This document shows positions 10,134 through 19,916 of a DNA stretch of 64,000 nt, in pieces. The stretch's first letter is position 1. The number at the start of each line of letters is the position of its first letter. The stretch spans positions 20,578 through 84,577 of the forward strand of contig CACMFH010000005.1 of assembly GCA_902612915.1 (NCBI GenBank). Reading direction: 5' to 3'. Source of the DNA: an uncultured SAR86 cluster bacterium. GTDB lineage: Bacteria; Pseudomonadota; Gammaproteobacteria; Magnimaribacterales; D2472. The notes beneath the pieces were generated by a model. That model made no database searches. It saw only the letters and a list, made by a program, of their open reading frames with translations, and was not told the origin of the DNA. The position numbers were made by a program, and so were the translations under genes.

Positions 10134-11360
10134 TTAACCACCAAAGTCGTCTAAAGCAATGTTTTCTGGTTCAACACCTAAATTAATTAACATATCAATT
10201 ACTGCTTTATTCATCATTGGCGGACCACACATATAATATTCACAATCCTCAGGCGCATCATGAGTTTTAAGATAATTTTCATACAAAACATTATGTATGA
10301 AGCCTGTTTCACCGTCCCAGTCATCCTCAGGTAATGGGTCAGATAATGCAACATGCCATTCAAAGTTATCATATTTCTTAGCTAATTCATCAAATTCATT
10401 CACATAAAACATTTCTTTAAGACTTCTAGCTCCATACCAAAAGGTTATTTTCCTATTAGTGTTTATTCTAAGTAATTGGTCAAATATATGAGATCTCATT
10501 GGTGCCATACCCGCGCCACCGCCTACAAAAACCATTTCTGCATCTGTTTCTTTAGCAAAAAACTCTCCAAATGGTCCAAACACTTTAACTTTATCACCTG
10601 GCTTAAGACCAAAAGTCCAAGACGACATTAATCCTGGTGGAACGTCTTGTCCTGGAGGTGGTGATGCAATTCTTATATTAAATTTAATAATACCCTTTTC
10701 TTCAGGATAATTAGCCATAGAGTATGCTCTAATAACTGGTTCGTTAGTAGTTGATTTATTATCCCAAATTTTAAATCTATCCCAATCTTCATGATATTCT
10801 TTTTCAATATCAAAATCTTTATAATCAAGATCATAAGCAGGAGCTTCAAGTTGTACATAACCACCAGCTCTAAAATCTACATTTTCACCTTCTGGTAATT
10901 TAAGAATCAGCTCTTTAATAAATGTCGCAACATTTTCATTAGATATAACTTCGCATTCCCATTCTTTAACACCAAAAACATCCTCAGGAACTGCAATTTT
11001 TAAATCATTCTTTACTGGTACCTGGCATGACAATCTCCAACCATCTTTTTGTTGTGTTGAATTAAAATGTGACTCTTCTGCAGCTAGTATAGAACCTCCA
11101 CCTTCGAATACCTGACATTTACATTGACTACAGGTCCCACCGCCACCACAAGCAGAAGCAAGAAATATATTATTGTCAGCTAATGTTTGCAATAGCTTGG
11201 CTCCAGCTGGTACAACTATTGGATTGGAAGCATCACCATTAATTTCAATAGAAACATTCCCTGTTGATACAAGCTTTGATCTTGCAAATATTATTACAAG
11301 AACAAGTAGAAGAATAATTCCACTAAAAGCGGTAACACCTAAAATTAAATCTATACTCAT
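10134..11360 (-). CDS. nqrF: Na+-translocating NADH:quinone reductase subunit F
   Basis: NADH-oxidising entry subunit of Na+-NQR. Start set at ATG 11360 (protein MSIDLILGV), giving 408 residues as in Vibrio; a longer frame would run into nqrE. One transmembrane helix (about 4-26). The [2Fe-2S] ferredoxin domain has C71, C77, C80 and C112. FAD motif RAYSMANYP is followed by NADH-binding [10 protein letters not shown]. An extra C82 lies close to the cluster ligands. Confidence 0.97.
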   Translation of the reverse strand: MSIDLILGVTAFSGIILLLVLVIIFARSKLVSTGNVSIEINGDASNPIVVPAGAKLLQTLADNNIFLASACGGGGTCSQCKCQVFEGGGSILAAEESHFNSTQQKDGWRLSCQVPVKNDLKIAVPEDVFGVKEWECEVISNENVATFIKELILKLPEGENVDFRAGGYVQLEAPAYDLDYKDFDIEKEYHEDWDRFKIWDNKSTTNEPVIRAYSMANYPEEKGIIKFNIRIASPPPGQDVPPGLMSSWTFGLKPGDKVKVFGPFGEFFAKETDAEMVFVGGGAGMAPMRSHIFDQLLRINTNRKITFWYGARSLKEMFYVNEFDELAKKYDNFEWHVALSDPLPEDDWDGETGFIHNVLYENYLKTHDAPEDCEYYMCGPPMMNKAVIDMLINLGVEPENIALDDFGG

Positions 11361-11361
11361 A

Positions 11362-11973
11362 TTAAAGTGAAATACCTCCAAATGACATAAAACCAAAACT
11401 CATTAGTCCTACAATAATAAATGTTGTGCCAAGACCTTTTAATCCATCTGGTATATCAGAATATTTAAGTTTCTCTCGAATACCAGCTAAAACGACAATT
11501 GCCAAAGCCCATCCAAAACCTGCCCCAAATCCATAAACAATACTTTCTACAAACATTAAATCTTTTTCGACCATAAATAAAGAAGCACCTAAAATTGCAC
11601 AATTAACTGTAATTAGTGGTAAAAATTGGCCAAGAGCGTTGTATAAAGCAGGTACATATTTATCTAAGAACATTTCTAATATTTGAACACTTGCTGCAAT
11701 GACACCTATGTAACTAATCAATTCAACAAATTCTAGATTTGTGCCTTCAATACCAATCCAAGTTAATGCGTCTTCTCTTAATATATAGTTATAAATTAAG
11801 TTATTTAAAGGCACCGTGATCAAACAAACAACAATTACAGCAATTCCTAGTCCAAAAGCAGCATCAATTTTTTTAGATATAGCTATAAACGTGCACATAC
11901 CAAGAAAAAGAGACAATGCAATATTTTCAATAAATACTGTTGTTATAAAAATATTTAAATAATGTTCAAACAT
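11362..11973 (-). CDS. nqrE: Na+-translocating NADH:quinone reductase subunit E
   Basis: Integral membrane subunit, 203 residues and six predicted helices. The conserved cysteines C27 (LGMCTF) and C125 (TVNCAILGA) belong to the intramembrane iron centre shared with NqrD, which NqrM helps assemble. The start overlaps the end of nqrD by 8 bases. Confidence 0.96.
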   Translation of the reverse strand: MFEHYLNIFITTVFIENIALSLFLGMCTFIAISKKIDAAFGLGIAVIVVCLITVPLNNLIYNYILREDALTWIGIEGTNLEFVELISYIGVIAASVQILEMFLDKYVPALYNALGQFLPLITVNCAILGASLFMVEKDLMFVESIVYGFGAGFGWALAIVVLAGIREKLKYSDIPDGLKGLGTTFIIVGLMSFGFMSFGGISL

Positions 11974-12652
11974 TTATTTCTCTTTTTGATAAATCAGGAC
12001 TGGTTGAGTGTTTGGAGACAAAGAAATCATCCTCTTCAATCTGATCAGATTTTAATGATCTTATTAACCAAATAAATAAACCGATAATAATAAATGAGCT
12101 TGGAGGTAAGAGTAATAAATTATTACCCATATACCAGCCACCATTAGATATGAGTGGAAGAATTTCATACCCAAACAAAGTCCCCGCACCAAATAGCTCT
12201 CTTATTGTTGCAACTGCAATCAAAATTAGACTATATCCAAGACCATTTCCAAGACCATCTAAAAAACTTAATAATGGTTTTTCTTTCATTGCAAAAGCTT
12301 CAGCACGACCCATTACAATGCAATTCGTTATTATTAATCCAACAAAAACAGACAGCTTTTTGCTGGTTTCATAATCGTAGGCTTTTAATAATTCATCCAC
12401 AACAATTACAAGTGATGCAATTATTGTCATTTGAACAATAATTCTAATACTCGAAGTAATATAGTTCCTGATTAATGATATAAATAGGTTTGAAAAGGAA
12501 ATTACACTTATTACAGCTACACACATTACCATTGTAACTGATAGATTATTCGTAACTGCTAATGCAGAACAAATACCCAAAATTTGCAGTGTAATAGGAT
12601 TCTCATCTATAAGAGGCTTAACAATTACATCTTGATACTTTTTAAGATTCAT
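11966..12652 (-). CDS. nqrD: Na+-translocating NADH:quinone reductase subunit D
   Basis: Integral membrane subunit paralogous to NqrE. 228 residues, slightly longer than the usual 210, with a polar C-terminal tail. C28 (LGICSALAV) and C111 ([12 protein letters not shown]) are the iron-centre ligands. It overlaps nqrC by 11 bases and nqrE by 8. Confidence 0.96.
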   Translation of the reverse strand: MNLKKYQDVIVKPLIDENPITLQILGICSALAVTNNLSVTMVMCVAVISVISFSNLFISLIRNYITSSIRIIVQMTIIASLVIVVDELLKAYDYETSKKLSVFVGLIITNCIVMGRAEAFAMKEKPLLSFLDGLGNGLGYSLILIAVATIRELFGAGTLFGYEILPLISNGGWYMGNNLLLLPPSSFIIIGLFIWLIRSLKSDQIEEDDFFVSKHSTSPDLSKREINV

Positions 12653-13415
12653 AGTCTAGTTCTCTTAATAATGACGAATATCCTGACTCACCAAACCAAT
12701 AAGCTACCATGTTTGTAACTCCCCTGCTTGTGATAGTGGCACCAGATAAACCATCTATTTTATAAGATGATTCATAATCACCTGCTTCGACCTTTCCTTT
12801 AATTACTGCTAAATTAACTTTATTGTCTTTATATATTTTTTTTCCTTTCCATTGAGCTTTCCATTTTGGATTATCAACTTCTGCACCTAAACCTGGTGTT
12901 TCTTTATGATCATAAAATTCAATTCCAGAAACAGTATTAAAATCATCTTCAATTGAAATATAGCCATATAGAGTTCCCCAGAGTCCGTATCCTCTTATAG
13001 GAAGCACTAATTTATCAATAGTGCCCATTTCATCTCTCAATATATAAATTTTTCCAACATTTTCTCTATTTTTTATAATTGCAATATCCTCTGAAGTTGG
13101 AACTTTAGAGGATAAATTAGGGTCTTTTGTAACAACGATTTGATCATAGTCATCTATACTAAAATTATTGTATTCATCCATCATTAATCCAGTATTAAAG
13201 TCAATAAACTTAGACTCCAATTCAGAAAATTGTTCAGCAATAGAAATGTTTGGATCATAAATATCTGCAACTTGAAGTATTTTTATTCTTTTATCATTGA
13301 GTTTATTCTCTTTTTGAAGATCTCTAAGACTAACTGCTGATGCAGAAACAACCAATGAGCAAATTAAACAAACTGCAAATGCAACTCCAATTGTTTTAAC
13401 TATTGATTCATTCAT
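12642..13415 (-). CDS. nqrC: Na+-translocating NADH:quinone reductase subunit C
   Basis: FMN-carrying subunit with one N-terminal helix (about 8-28) and a periplasmic domain. Start set at ATG 13415 ([10 protein letters not shown]), giving 257 residues; a longer frame would lie inside nqrB. The flavinylation motif SGAT at 224-227 puts FMN on T227, matching Vibrio T225. It is a substrate of ApbE (9127-10119). Confidence 0.96.
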   Translation of the reverse strand: MNESIVKTIGVAFAVCLICSLVVSASAVSLRDLQKENKLNDKRIKILQVADIYDPNISIAEQFSELESKFIDFNTGLMMDEYNNFSIDDYDQIVVTKDPNLSSKVPTSEDIAIIKNRENVGKIYILRDEMGTIDKLVLPIRGYGLWGTLYGYISIEDDFNTVSGIEFYDHKETPGLGAEVDNPKWKAQWKGKKIYKDNKVNLAVIKGKVEAGDYESSYKIDGLSGATITSRGVTNMVAYWFGESGYSSLLRELDYES

Positions 13416-14637
13416 TATATAAAGCCTTTCTTCTTTTAATATTAGACATAACAACCATATGGTCAATAACAGGTGCTAATAAATTTGCAAATAAAATTGC
13501 TAACATCATACCTTCAGGGAAAGCTGGATTAATAACACGAATTAAAATCACTGTAACTCCAATTACAATTCCATATATCCATCTTCCAGTATTAGTTCCT
13601 GAACCTGAAACTGGCTCTGTTGCCATAAACACCAAACCAAAAGCAAAACTTCCAATAACAGCATGCCAATACCAAGGAATAGCAAACATTGGGTTTGAAT
13701 CAGATCCAACTATATTTAATAAAGATGACATTAATATCATTCCAACAAAAGTTCCTAAAACAATTCTATATGAAGCAACTTTGGTAATTAATAGAACTGC
13801 TAACCCAATTAATATAGCAATAATTGAAGTTTCACCAACTGAACCAGGAATGTTGCCTAGAAAAGCGTCCATCCATGTATAGGAGTTAGTTATTCCTGCC
13901 ATGCCACTTTCAGCAGCTACACCTAGGGCTGTAGCTCCACTATAACCTTCAGGAATTATGTTGTAGTCGGAAATCCCTGCAACCCATACTTTATCTCCAG
14001 AGATCTGAGCAGGATAAGCAAAGTATAAAAAAGCTCGGCCAGTAAGTGCAGGATTTAAGAAATTTTTGCCAGTTCCACCAAATATTTCTTTTCCTATAAC
14101 AAGACCAAATGAAATACCCATTGCAGCCTGCCAAAGAGGAATATCAGGCGGACAACTGAGAGCAAAAAGAACTGTAGAGACAAAAGCTCCTTCATTTATT
14201 TCATGTTTTCTAACAATTGCGAATAAAGCCTCCCAAGCAATCCCAACTGTAAAAACAACAAAGTATATTGGTAGAAAATAACATGCACCAAACCAAAGCT
14301 TACTTAGAAAACTACTTGAATCATATCCAACTATACTCACAAAATAATGATGCCAATCTCCAGTATTTTGTTGATTGATTGATTCTAAATATTCAAGAGA
14401 GTTCGCTCCAAGATTATACATACCGAAAAACATAGCTGGAAATGTTGCTAACCAAACAGTAACCATTACTTTTTGAATATCAACGGCATCTCTTACATGT
14501 ATTGGATTTTTTGTTTTTTTACCATAAGAAAAAAATAAATTTTCAATAGCATCGAATAACGGGAACCACTTAACGTGTTTACCATCACTTACAAAATTTG
14601 GTTTTATATTATCAAGATAATTTCTTAAAATTTTCAT
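13408..14637 (-). CDS. nqrB: Na+-translocating NADH:quinone reductase subunit B
   Basis: Multi-helix subunit containing the Na+ path, covalent FMN and riboflavin. 409 residues. The SGAT motif at 233-236 places FMN on T236, the same number as in Vibrio NqrB. It overlaps nqrA by 4 bases and nqrC by 8, so the operon is tightly coupled. Confidence 0.97.
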   Translation of the reverse strand: MKILRNYLDNIKPNFVSDGKHVKWFPLFDAIENLFFSYGKKTKNPIHVRDAVDIQKVMVTVWLATFPAMFFGMYNLGANSLEYLESINQQNTGDWHHYFVSIVGYDSSSFLSKLWFGACYFLPIYFVVFTVGIAWEALFAIVRKHEINEGAFVSTVLFALSCPPDIPLWQAAMGISFGLVIGKEIFGGTGKNFLNPALTGRAFLYFAYPAQISGDKVWVAGISDYNIIPEGYSGATALGVAAESGMAGITNSYTWMDAFLGNIPGSVGETSIIAILIGLAVLLITKVASYRIVLGTFVGMILMSSLLNIVGSDSNPMFAIPWYWHAVIGSFAFGLVFMATEPVSGSGTNTGRWIYGIVIGVTVILIRVINPAFPEGMMLAILFANLLAPVIDHMVVMSNIKRRKALYNE

Positions 14638-15950
14638 GATTCTAAATAAAGTTTGTTGAGGTTATCCATTAATATCGATGAATAATCGTATTTACTAGGG
14701 CATACATATGAACATAATGCCAAATCTTCTGGCACTAGCTCTAACATACCTAAATCTATAGCCATATCTATATCTGCCACGACTAGTGCTTTCAAAAGTT
14801 GTGTTACTAAAATATCCATTGGAATTACTTCTTCATATGATGAAATTGGAACTATGGCTCTATTACCGCCACCAATTGAAGTATTGAAAGTAAATTTTTC
14901 AGGTTTTATAAATGAGGATAAGAAAACATTTAATTTTGAATGTAAAGATGAACCTGGCATAAGCCAATTCATAAAAATATTATTAACTTCATCTGCAATA
15001 ACAGATATTTGAGAGTCGTAATATCCAAGATAGTTCATGACTCCTTCAGATTGATGACCATGAAGAACAGAACCAGATATGATTCTTGAATTCGGTTCAA
15101 TTTTACCTGCAGTTATTTCGTCAATATTTCCTCCGATTCTTACTTTAATTAAAGATGGCTCATAAACTGAAGGACCAGCTAAAGAAATATATTTTGAAGT
15201 TCTAATTTTATTATTTTGCTTTAGGTATCCAATTGAAATAATGTCTTGATAATTAATTGTCCAAACTTTTCTATTTAAATTTACTGGATAAATTTTAGAA
15301 ATATGAGTACTTGATAGACCTGACGGATGTGGGCCTTTGAATTGATAGTAATTTATCTTTTCAATAGATGTATCAAAATTGTCATTTTGATAACAGAGAT
15401 TAATATTACAACTAAAGAAATTTGTTAAAACATTCAGTCCTTCATCGAACTCGGTTTTGTTAAGCAATATTATTTCATACGGATCTATAGAAAGAGGATT
15501 TGAATCACAACAGTTAATAAAAACAGCATCAGGAATTTCATTTATACCAGGTGTTCTATTGAATGGCCTAGTTCTAAAAGCATTCCATAGACCAGAATCA
15601 ATTAGACAATCTTTAATTTGATCAACCGAGTCATCCATATCAAAATTAACAAATTCTTCAGTATCTTTTATATCTATTTCGATTGATAAAAATCTTCTTT
15701 TATCTCCTCTATTTATATCTTTAACAATGCCACCAGCTGGAGAAGTAAAATAAACTCCAATATTTTTTTTATCTTCAAAAATTTTTTGACCAGCTTTAAC
15801 AGTTTCTCCTTCTTTAACAAGCATAGTTGGTTTCATGCCAATAAAATCATTAGACAATAAAGCTACAGACGAAACTTTGGGTTCGTCAGAGATTGTATTT
15901 ATAGGCGAGCCTGATATTGGTAAATCAAGACCTTTTGAAATTTTTATCAC
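14634..15950 (-). CDS. nqrA: Na+-translocating NADH:quinone reductase subunit A
   Basis: Cytoplasmic subunit at the quinone end of the complex and first gene of the operon. 438 residues, against 446 in Vibrio. The N-terminal segment SKGLDLPISGSP is characteristic, followed by the biotinyl-like and RnfC-related domains. Only 84 bases separate its start from the end of gap, so the nqr promoter must lie there or further upstream; I see no strong promoter hexamers. Confidence 0.96.
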   Translation of the reverse strand: MIKISKGLDLPISGSPINTISDEPKVSSVALLSNDFIGMKPTMLVKEGETVKAGQKIFEDKKNIGVYFTSPAGGIVKDINRGDKRRFLSIEIDIKDTEEFVNFDMDDSVDQIKDCLIDSGLWNAFRTRPFNRTPGINEIPDAVFINCCDSNPLSIDPYEIILLNKTEFDEGLNVLTNFFSCNINLCYQNDNFDTSIEKINYYQFKGPHPSGLSSTHISKIYPVNLNRKVWTINYQDIISIGYLKQNNKIRTSKYISLAGPSVYEPSLIKVRIGGNIDEITAGKIEPNSRIISGSVLHGHQSEGVMNYLGYYDSQISVIADEVNNIFMNWLMPGSSLHSKLNVFLSSFIKPEKFTFNTSIGGGNRAIVPISSYEEVIPMDILVTQLLKALVVADIDMAIDLGMLELVPEDLALCSYVCPSKYDYSSILMDNLNKLYLES

Positions 15951-15983
15951 TTTTTGTGTGCCTTTATAAAGTTACGTTTGAAA

Positions 15984-16030
15984 CAATAAAAAACAATAGA
16001 ATTATAAGGCTAAAGTGCCTAGGATTCTAT
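15984..16030 (-). terminator. intrinsic terminator after gap
   Basis: On the reverse strand an outer stem ATAGAAT/ATTCTAT (16024-16030 with 15996-16002) encloses a second stem AGGC/GCCT with a 6-base loop. It is followed by TGTTTTTTATTG, a good T-run. It sits directly after the gap stop and would separate gap from nqr transcription. Confidence 0.65.
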
Positions 16031-16034
16031 GTTT

Positions 16035-17537
16035 TTAGCTAATTGGTTTAGGTAATCTAGGTAGATTAATTTTGGCTACTTTCTTTGCTAAGTTTATAAC
16101 TTGTTTAGTATATCCATATTCATTATCGTACCAACAATAAAGAGTTACTCTTTTGCCATTAGTTATAGTAGCCTGAGAGTCAATTACAGTAGCAAATGGT
16201 GACGAATAAAAATCAGTAGAAACAACCTCAGATGAGTTAACAAATCCAATTATTTCTCTATATTCAGAGTGAAAAGCCATCGATCTAAGATAATCATTAA
16301 CTATTTCAACACTAACTTTTTTATCTAATTCCAAAGATAATATTGCAAGACTAACATTAGGGGTCGGCACACGAATAGCATTACCAGTAAGTTTCCCTTT
16401 AAGTTCTGGTAAAGCTTTTGCTACTGCATTTACAGCTCCTGTTGATGTTATAACCATATTAAGTGGAGCACCTCTTCCTCGTCTGTCTTTCTTATGAAAG
16501 TTATCGATAAGATTTTGATCATTTGTATATGCGTGAACAGTTTCAATGTGGCCTCCATTAATTTTAAACTCATCATTAATGGTTTTTAGCACAGGAACAA
16601 TCGCATTTGTTGTACATGATGCAGCAGATATAAGCTCATCATTTTCTTCAAGAATTGAATCATTTATTCCGTAAACAATATTTTTGATGTCACCTCTTGC
16701 AGGAGCAGTTAAGATCACCTTTGAGGCTCCTGATTTAATATGAACAGATAATGCTTCTTCATCTCTCCAAATACCAGTATTATCAATTACAACTGGATCA
16801 TTAATGCCATAATCTGAATATTTGACTTTATCAGGACCTGAAGCGTAAATAACCTTAACAGGATTTCCATTGATTACTAAACTTGAGTTTTCTTCATCAA
16901 CTCTTACTGTTCCATCAAAAGGCCCATGAACAGAATCTTTCGTTAACAAGCTTGCTCGTTTAAATATATCATCATTTGTAGCTTTTCTAATGACAATAGC
17001 TCTTAGTTTGAAATAATTACCTGGTCCTGTAGTTTGTGTCATCATTCTTGCAAAAAGTCTTCCAATCCTTCCAAATCCATATAAAACTATGTTTGCAGGT
17101 TCAGATGGCCTATTTGATTTCTTATTTATTACAGATTCAAGTTCAGCATCAATAAACTCCCCTATTTTAGTGTCGTCATTTTTAATATCTTCAAAAAATG
17201 GGCATTTAACAGCTATTTCACCAACATCAATTTCGCAGTCAGCTAAATCTAAAGTTTCTATATATTTCAGAATTGGATAGGTTTCTAATTCACTGAGTTC
17301 GTTATTATCAGACTGTCTAGCAAAGCGATGTGCTTTCATTATTGCAACTGGAGATTCATTTAGCAGAGATTTTCCATAAATAAGGATATTAGTGCCATTT
17401 CGATATAGAGAACCAATAATTGGAACCATAAGCTCTGCAAGACCTTCTCTCCATTTCCAATCACCAAAAGAATCTTCAGGTAAGATCCTTTTTTGTCTTT
17501 TAGTAGACTGAAGATTGATATCCCTGTTATCACTCAT
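16035..17537 (-). CDS. gap: glyceraldehyde-3-phosphate dehydrogenase, long form
   Basis: NAD(P)-dependent GAPDH. 500 residues, about 160 more than ordinary GapA because of an N-terminal extension (1-145) without a recognised domain. The dinucleotide fold begins at GFGRIGR (154-160). The catalytic SCTTNA motif has C308. This matches the long GAPDH found next to mfd in Pseudomonas (PA3001), and mfd lies nearby here too. The physiological direction (glycolysis or gluconeogenesis) is not visible from sequence. Confidence 0.9.
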   Translation of the reverse strand: MSDNRDINLQSTKRQKRILPEDSFGDWKWREGLAELMVPIIGSLYRNGTNILIYGKSLLNESPVAIMKAHRFARQSDNNELSELETYPILKYIETLDLADCEIDVGEIAVKCPFFEDIKNDDTKIGEFIDAELESVINKKSNRPSEPANIVLYGFGRIGRLFARMMTQTTGPGNYFKLRAIVIRKATNDDIFKRASLLTKDSVHGPFDGTVRVDEENSSLVINGNPVKVIYASGPDKVKYSDYGINDPVVIDNTGIWRDEEALSVHIKSGASKVILTAPARGDIKNIVYGINDSILEENDELISAASCTTNAIVPVLKTINDEFKINGGHIETVHAYTNDQNLIDNFHKKDRRGRGAPLNMVITSTGAVNAVAKALPELKGKLTGNAIRVPTPNVSLAILSLELDKKVSVEIVNDYLRSMAFHSEYREIIGFVNSSEVVSTDFYSSPFATVIDSQATITNGKRVTLYCWYDNEYGYTKQVINLAKKVAKINLPRLPKPIS

Positions 17538-17579
17538 GATCTGATTATAAATCGTTTAATGAAATACCTAAATAAAGTA

Positions 17580-18671
17580 TCAGGAAAAAGTTTTAAGATG
17601 ATAGTCAGCATTTCCAAATAATGCATCAATTGAAATCATTTTTTTAAGATAATGTCCAATCATCATTTCCTCACTAACCCCCATACCTCCGTGAAGTTGA
17701 ACAGCTTCTTTAGCTGAAAGTTTTCCAGATTTACCAACATACGATTTAAGTGCTGAAACATGTTTATACATTTCATCAGACCTATTATTAACTTCCAACA
17801 TTGCTTTGATTAATAGTGATTTTGCTAGCTCTGACTCAATAAACATATCGACCATTCTATGTTGTAAAACCTGGAAACCAGATATGGGTTGACCAAATTG
17901 CTCTCTACCTTTTGTATATTCTAATGTCTTATGATAACAAGACTCCATACAACCAACAGCCTCTGCGCATATACACAAAGTAGCAAGATTGATTGTTTCT
18001 TTTAATAAGTTTTCAGCATCATTACCAGTAGCAATGATATTTGATTTATCTAATTTAACATTTTCAAAAGAAATTTCTGAGCATGATTGACCGTCTACTG
18101 TTGAGAATGAATTAATTGAAACGCCAGGCGTATTTGCATCTAGTACAACAATATTTAAAGTATCATCATTAGTGCAAGTTACAATAATTTTTTCAGCGTT
18201 AGATCCGTTAAGAACTAATGTTTTAGTTCCATTCAAAGCAAATTTTGAATCTAAAGTTGTGCTTGGACTTAAATAGTCATATCCATTATCAACTTCAGCA
18301 TAAGCGAGTGAAATATGTATAGATCCTGTACAAATTTTTTCAATCAAGTCATTCTTTTCAGAAAATGTTGATTTATCTAACAATGTTCCAGAAAGAACAA
18401 CAGTTGAAAGATATGGCTCTATTACAAGTGCTTTTCCAAATTCTTCAAACAAAATTGATAATTCAATTGGACCAAAACCAAGTCCACCAGACTGTTCTGA
18501 AAAAGGCATTGACAGCCATCCTTGTTCAGCAAACAAATTCCATACATTTTCATCAAAATCATTAGATGATTTAACTATTTCTTCTCGTTTATAAAAATCA
18601 TATTCAGATTCACAAAATTTTTGAATCTGCTCTCGTAGCATATTTTGTTCATCGTTATAATCGAGATTCAT
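17580..18671 (-). CDS. acyl-CoA dehydrogenase family protein (subunit-like, 363 aa)
   Basis: FAD-dependent acyl-CoA dehydrogenase fold. N-terminal helical domain, middle beta domain, then C-terminal FAD-interacting RxQFGxPI motif (REQFGQPISGFQ) and QLHGGMG. The C-terminus lacks the usual YEGT catalytic-glutamate motif. It is 3 bases downstream of a second acyl-CoA dehydrogenase. Such adjacent unequal pairs often form heterotetramers in which the two chains share FAD sites, as in actinobacterial steroid FadE pairs. Substrate unknown. Confidence 0.85.
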   Translation of the reverse strand: MNLDYNDEQNMLREQIQKFCESEYDFYKREEIVKSSNDFDENVWNLFAEQGWLSMPFSEQSGGLGFGPIELSILFEEFGKALVIEPYLSTVVLSGTLLDKSTFSEKNDLIEKICTGSIHISLAYAEVDNGYDYLSPSTTLDSKFALNGTKTLVLNGSNAEKIIVTCTNDDTLNIVVLDANTPGVSINSFSTVDGQSCSEISFENVKLDKSNIIATGNDAENLLKETINLATLCICAEAVGCMESCYHKTLEYTKGREQFGQPISGFQVLQHRMVDMFIESELAKSLLIKAMLEVNNRSDEMYKHVSALKSYVGKSGKLSAKEAVQLHGGMGVSEEMMIGHYLKKMISIDALFGNADYHLKTFS

Positions 18672-18674
18672 TAA

Positions 18675-19856
18675 TTAAACACCCAATACAAATTTGGACA
18701 AGATATTTTTTTGAATTTCATTACTACCACCATATATTGATGTTTTTCTGAGATTTAAAAATCCAGACAAACCTTCAGCAGCATAATCTGGACCTGCAGG
18801 TTTATCATTATTTTCATACCCATGTGGTCCTGGATACATTAAAGCATATTCTCCAGATGCTTCTACAAATAGTTCTGATAAGGCTTGTTGCATTTCAGTT
18901 CCTTTTATTTTTAATATTGATGATTCAGCTCCAGGATGGCCACCATTTTCAAGAGCAGATAAAAGTCTCAATTCTGTGATTTCAATTGCTGATAATGCAA
19001 CCTCAAGTTCATTAACCTTTTTTTGGAGATCAGAATTATCAAGTTTGGAGATTATCTCTTTTAATCTATTAAGCTGTCTCATAGATGCTCCTACGCCAGC
19101 AATACCAAATCTTTCATGCGCTAGTAAGAATTTAGCATAAGTCCATCCTTTTCCCTCTTCACCTATTAGATTTTTTGCTGGCACCTTCACATCAGTAAAA
19201 AATACTGAGTTAACTTCATGATCACCGTCAATAGTTATTATAGGTTTAACCTCAATTCCTGGTGATTTCATATCGATAAGTAAAAATGAAATTCCTTCTT
19301 GCTTAATACCACTGTTGTCAGTTCTAACTAAACAGAATATCCAGTCAGCATTCTGAGCTAATGTTGTCCATGTCTTAGATCCATTTACAACATAATAATC
19401 TTCATCAAGATCATTTCTTAGAACAGCTTTTGTTTTTAATGAAGCTAAATCTGAACCTGAACCTGGTTCAGAGTAACCCTGACACCACCATGTATTAAAA
19501 TTAAGTATATCAGGCAAAAATCTTTCTTTTTGTTCATCGTTACCAAATGTGTAGATTACAGGACCAACCATGCCAACACCAAAGGGGAGAATTGGCGGAC
19601 ATCCAGCTAAACCAAGTTCTTTATTAAAAATATATAGTTTAGAAGCTGACCAACCAGTTCCACCATACTCAACAGGCCAGTTATAGCCCATCCAGCCTTT
19701 CTTTGATAATGCCTTGTGAAAATCTATTAAATCTTCTTTATTAATTGTAATACCAGCATCAGTTTTTTCTTTTACATGCTTTGGATAATCGTTAGCTAAC
19801 CAATCTCTAACTTCATCTCTAAAAGCAATATCTTCTTTACTAAAGTTTATATCCAT
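18675..19856 (-). CDS. acyl-CoA dehydrogenase family protein (393 aa)
   Basis: Partner of the previous gene. Start set at ATG 19856 (MDINFSKEDI) rather than an upstream in-frame codon that would run into mfd. Contains QGYSEPGSGSDLA, the conserved flavin/substrate loop. Its C-terminal motif is IYGGSNEIQ in place of the common IYEGTNEIQ, so the glutamate usually found there is a glycine. The catalytic base must come from elsewhere or from the partner chain. Probably fatty-acid or branched acyl-CoA oxidation. Confidence 0.87.
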   Translation of the reverse strand: MDINFSKEDIAFRDEVRDWLANDYPKHVKEKTDAGITINKEDLIDFHKALSKKGWMGYNWPVEYGGTGWSASKLYIFNKELGLAGCPPILPFGVGMVGPVIYTFGNDEQKERFLPDILNFNTWWCQGYSEPGSGSDLASLKTKAVLRNDLDEDYYVVNGSKTWTTLAQNADWIFCLVRTDNSGIKQEGISFLLIDMKSPGIEVKPIITIDGDHEVNSVFFTDVKVPAKNLIGEEGKGWTYAKFLLAHERFGIAGVGASMRQLNRLKEIISKLDNSDLQKKVNELEVALSAIEITELRLLSALENGGHPGAESSILKIKGTEMQQALSELFVEASGEYALMYPGPHGYENNDKPAGPDYAAEGLSGFLNLRKTSIYGGSNEIQKNILSKFVLGV

Positions 19857-19916
19857 ATTTTTTTCTTTATATATTAAATTTGATTGATAGAATAAGGCCT
19901 CATTATACACAACTAG

